Shown in pieces: positions 61,187 to 64,000 of a stretch of 64,000 nucleotides of DNA (its first letter is position 1; every line of letters starts with the position of its first letter). The DNA lies in NCBI GenBank assembly GCA_020746875.1, contig JAGTJL010000013.1:248001-312000 (forward strand). Direction: 5' to 3'. The notes under the pieces are model-generated. The model did not search any database. It was not told where the DNA came from and saw only the letters and a program-made list of their open reading frames with translations. This DNA is from Rhexocercosporidium sp. MPI-PUGE-AT-0058 (Eukaryota; Ascomycota; Leotiomycetes; Helotiales). A program made the translations under genes and the position numbers.

Positions 61187-62195
61187 CTATTTTGACTGTT
61201 TGCTTGCTCCTTCACTGGCCGTAAGCTTTCCGAGGTCTAGAAGATTAAGCGAAATATCAGCGAGGTGTAAGTACAAGAACTTCACAGAGTCCTTCTGTCG
61301 TTGGAGTCCAAGTTCGTCGATGTCCAAACGTCCTGCTATTGTCCTTCTGTTGATTCCCGCCACGGCAAACGTTCAATTAAAGTATTCCTCGTCGCGAGGC
61401 TCATGATCTGCCATGGATACTTGGTCAGGATGTGGTCTGAACACATGACCCTCTTCTCCACGATATCTTTCCTCCGGTGAACGAATTACGCCGCCTTGCG
61501 CGCCTACGAATTTGAAATATATGGTGGAAGCGCGGTATCCATAACTTGCGGTGAAGAATACACTAGTGAGTGTGCGAGGTTGGCTTGTCAAAACCCTTGG
61601 CAGCGAGAGATGCAGGCTGTTAATCTAACTCACGAACTCTAATACGGACAAGGTACAAGCTACCACAATGTTCGGGAGTAGTCCGAGAAAATGTCCGACG
61701 TCTGGATATCATACTGTATGCCCGGAGAAATTAGCCGTTGCCCATGAACGACAGGGGTTTTTGGGCTAGACTAAGGAAAAAGCGTTGACATCAAATACAG
61801 AATGAAATCAGACTGGTCGACTCTTACCAGGATGAGGCTATGAGCACATACCTTCAATTCGAACGGATCGTTGTTTCCCTCGAAAAGACGGTGAATCGTA
61901 GTAAGAATCAAGGCATGAAGCGTTGGCTCCAAGACTTCATTCTCTACATAGCTTCGCCAAGCCGCTGGCCAGTCTCGAAAAGGGCAACCAATATGCCTGC
62001 GACTTGGATCTTGGCCTAGCAGAGTGGTTTGGTGGTTGTTTCGAGCCACATTTGATTAATTGAGTGGACCGAGAAGTGATATTCAGATGCTTGCGGAGGC
62101 TTGCCCGTACTTAGCGGTCGCATCTTCAGCATCACCTCTCTTACTTGACTGTGGGGGAGATCTTTCTCACCACAAGCTCTGACACTCGACGGCAT
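61187..62195 (-). pseudogene. Multi-exon gene of unknown family with an in-frame TGA
   Basis: A minus-strand model with exons 62195-62050, 61996-61852, 61770-61664 and 61616-61373 keeps one frame through three GT-AG introns. It reads MPSSVRACGEKDLPHSQVRE, then CPFRDWPAAWRSYVENEVLE, then SPKTPVVHGQRLISPGIQYD, then TSVFFTASYGYRASTIYFKF and RDEEYFN, and stops at TGA (61373-61375) as 213 aa. The same register stays open and coding-like for another 61 codons after that TGA (FAVAGINRRTIAGRLDIDEL, LHLADISLNLLDLGKL) to TAG at 61187-61189. The simplest reading is a CGA-to-TGA nonsense mutation in a longer gene. The first donor (GTGGCT) is weak, and an upstream exon may exist. I do not recognise the family. 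A functional protein truncated at the TGA is the alternative. Confidence 0.45.
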
Positions 62196-64000
62196 TATTC
62201 ACCCTGAGCCGACCACCATTGCTCTTCGAAGCTCAGTAGTGCTTCCACGGACGTTTTCATGCTTCCACGGTCGTTCTAGCGGTCATTTCGCTTTAGAACT
62301 AATGAATTAGGATTGTTCCATTGGGCTTCGACGGTGGTGATCTATTCTAGCGCTTGCTCTTGAAACACGGATCGAATTTGCGGATTATGGCCAAGATCTC
62401 AGGGATTTGTCCTTGCACATCTTGTTCCATACTTACGACATCAATCTTCGATCCCATCTGCCCCGACCGATCGTAAAGTCAGTGATGTGGCGCATCGATG
62501 CAATCTGCTCACACCACCTTTTCATGGCGTAACATAGGGCAGTTTTATGTTTACCTAGTCAGCGAACGGCGCGAAGGCTTGCGGCGCTGTTTAGCCTTTC
62601 CTCAGATTTGTTCTCGAAACAGCAGAACAATGCGAATACTTGTCTTCGGAGGTGATGAGTCTTGGGGTGGGTGGTCGTGCTACTGTACAGGGCTTATCTC
62701 GAGGTGCCGTTCACGATCCGGCAGTGGTGGTAGTGGTAGTGATGGATGATGTCTCGGAGAGGCGAAGCCTCGAGAAAAAGGAGCGAATGAGGGCCAGCCT
62801 CAGCCTCGCTGACAGCCTCGCCGGCAACCACCCCTGAAGAAGGGATCTTCTCGGTGCAGGACCCGCAGGGATGGATGGTGAGTCAATCAAATACTGATGC
62901 ATGTGATCATCACAGAATGCAAGTCCTCGCACCGTCGCCTCTATCATCATCACCATCATCGTTGTCGTCAGCGTCATTAACATCAACAGATGTCGATATC
63001 AATCCGAAGCAGCAAAGTTCGCCGTCCTTTACCGTCATTTGCCACTCTCCCTAGCCCCCTTGAAGCAGTGTGCGGTTTGATTGGATGTGCGGTGATGATG
63101 GCAAGATGAAGCCAATGAAAGTCGGGACACTCTGGAGTGCTCGGCGAGGATCAAGGGTCGAGGTAAAGTAGAAGTTGAGAACTACAGGAGATTGGCTGAG
63201 TGGATGAACGGGATGGGATGGAATGGAAGGATGGAAGGAGGACGCAAGATCGAGAGGTCCAACGGGTGGGTGGTGTGTTTCCCAGTGGTGAGAAACTTGA
63301 CCGGGGGCACCCCTGCACAGTCTTCGGCCCCCGCACCCAGACATGGCCTAGTGTGTCTTGGCCAAACCTTATTTCGTCTGCACTGGACCCGGACTGCTGC
63401 CAAAATTGCCCAGCGTCCACGCGAGCGAAAGTGCGTTATGGTAGAACACCGGCAAACCACTCGATTGGTCCGTCCATGGGAACTTGGGAAGGGATGTGGA
63501 AATCATGGTACTGTATGGGATGGCATGGGATGAGATGGGAATGCTGGATGGGAACATGGAAGCCACTTGGATGGAACGCAGAGGAGAGTGAGGACATACA
63601 TGTGCGTGGGCGTGGTGAGACAGCGGTTTCCGGACAATCCCCCTGCACCTGCACCTCTTCTCGCTGCTTCTTTGCTCTGTCCTGTCCTATCATCCTCTCC
63701 CGCTCTACATCCATCTTCCCTTTGCTTTTCCCTTCCCCTCCCCTTCCTGCCCCTCCCCTCTCCCCTCTCCCCTCTCCCCGTCCGTACTGTACCTGTATCT
63801 AAGTTTGTATCCAGCTGTGAGTCGGACAGTCAGCTACGGTGCTACCGTGGCAGGTAGGTACCGGTATCAGCCTCTCCCGATGCGTCGCATGGCATGTCCC
63901 CATCTCCTTGCGATCGGTCACAAAATAATGTCCCGGCAGTGCAGCAATCCTCGCAGCTCGTCAGCCAGTAGTAGTACAGACAGTAGTGTCTACAAACTAC
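62196..64000. other. Intergenic, simple-sequence rich
   Basis: No supported gene. It contains GTGGTAGTG-type repeats near 62,725-62,745, CATCATCA-type repeats near 62,940-62,985, GGGATGGGATGGAATGG-type tracts near 63,205-63,235 and 63,510-63,560, and a long polypyrimidine tract with CCCCT units at 63,715-63,780. Confidence 0.5.

Noticed and set aside
61373..61375. Programmed stop-codon readthrough at the TGA
   Set aside because: The following bases are ACG, not the CTA context known to favour readthrough; a nonsense mutation or genuine end is simpler.

Overview
This looks like nuclear DNA of a filamentous ascomycete (Pezizomycotina). Short GT-AG introns of about 44-117 nt carry CTAAC/CTGAC-like branch sites. 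The gene families are typical of moulds: alternative NADH dehydrogenase, DUF1996, PIR-like cell-wall protein, Zn2Cys6 regulator, old yellow enzyme and kinesin-5. One block shows a strong repeat-induced point mutation (RIP) signature. A leotiomycete would fit, but the sequence alone does not settle the class.

Layout. 0.1-3.6 kb: a divergent pair, a mitochondrial type II NADH dehydrogenase (8 exons, the first two introns with GC donors) and a conserved fungal protein of unknown function. 3.6-22.4 kb: almost gene-free, with one tRNA-Ser(AGA), a small inverted-repeat element and simple repeats. 22.4-29.4 kb: a secreted DUF1996 protein, two broken genes (one unknown, one cutinase-family esterase) and a PIR-like cell-wall protein with long Tyr/Pro/Ser/Thr tandem repeats. 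30.9-40.5 kb: a Zn2Cys6 transcription factor and an old-yellow-enzyme oxidoreductase, separated by a 6.2 kb AT-rich, RIP-mutated Helitron. 41.2-42.7 kb: remains of an F-box-type gene and a second fragment. 43.2-53.7 kb: a conserved housekeeping block: a small four-helix membrane protein, mitochondrial isoleucyl-tRNA synthetase, a PHAF1/UPF0183 protein, and (divergent from it) the mitotic kinesin-5 motor. 53.7-64 kb: mostly non-coding with low-complexity tracts, plus one decayed four-exon gene near 61.2-62.2 kb.

How it fits together. The housekeeping genes are intact and unrelated in pathway. The accessory stretch from 22 to 42 kb is where decay concentrates: secreted or surface proteins, a regulator beside an oxidoreductase, a dead transposon and several genes broken by nonsense codons. 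Most of those nonsense codons can be explained by a C:G to T:A change. The Helitron is the most informative feature. Its Rep-helicase reading frame is still in one register over more than 4 kb, yet stop codons riddle it and both histidines of the HUH nuclease motif read as tyrosine. I did not find a clearly new molecular system. The best leads are the Helitron with its less-mutated 3' passenger segment, the paired GC-AG introns, the oxidoreductase lacking the usual active-site histidine, and the cluster of nonsense-broken genes.
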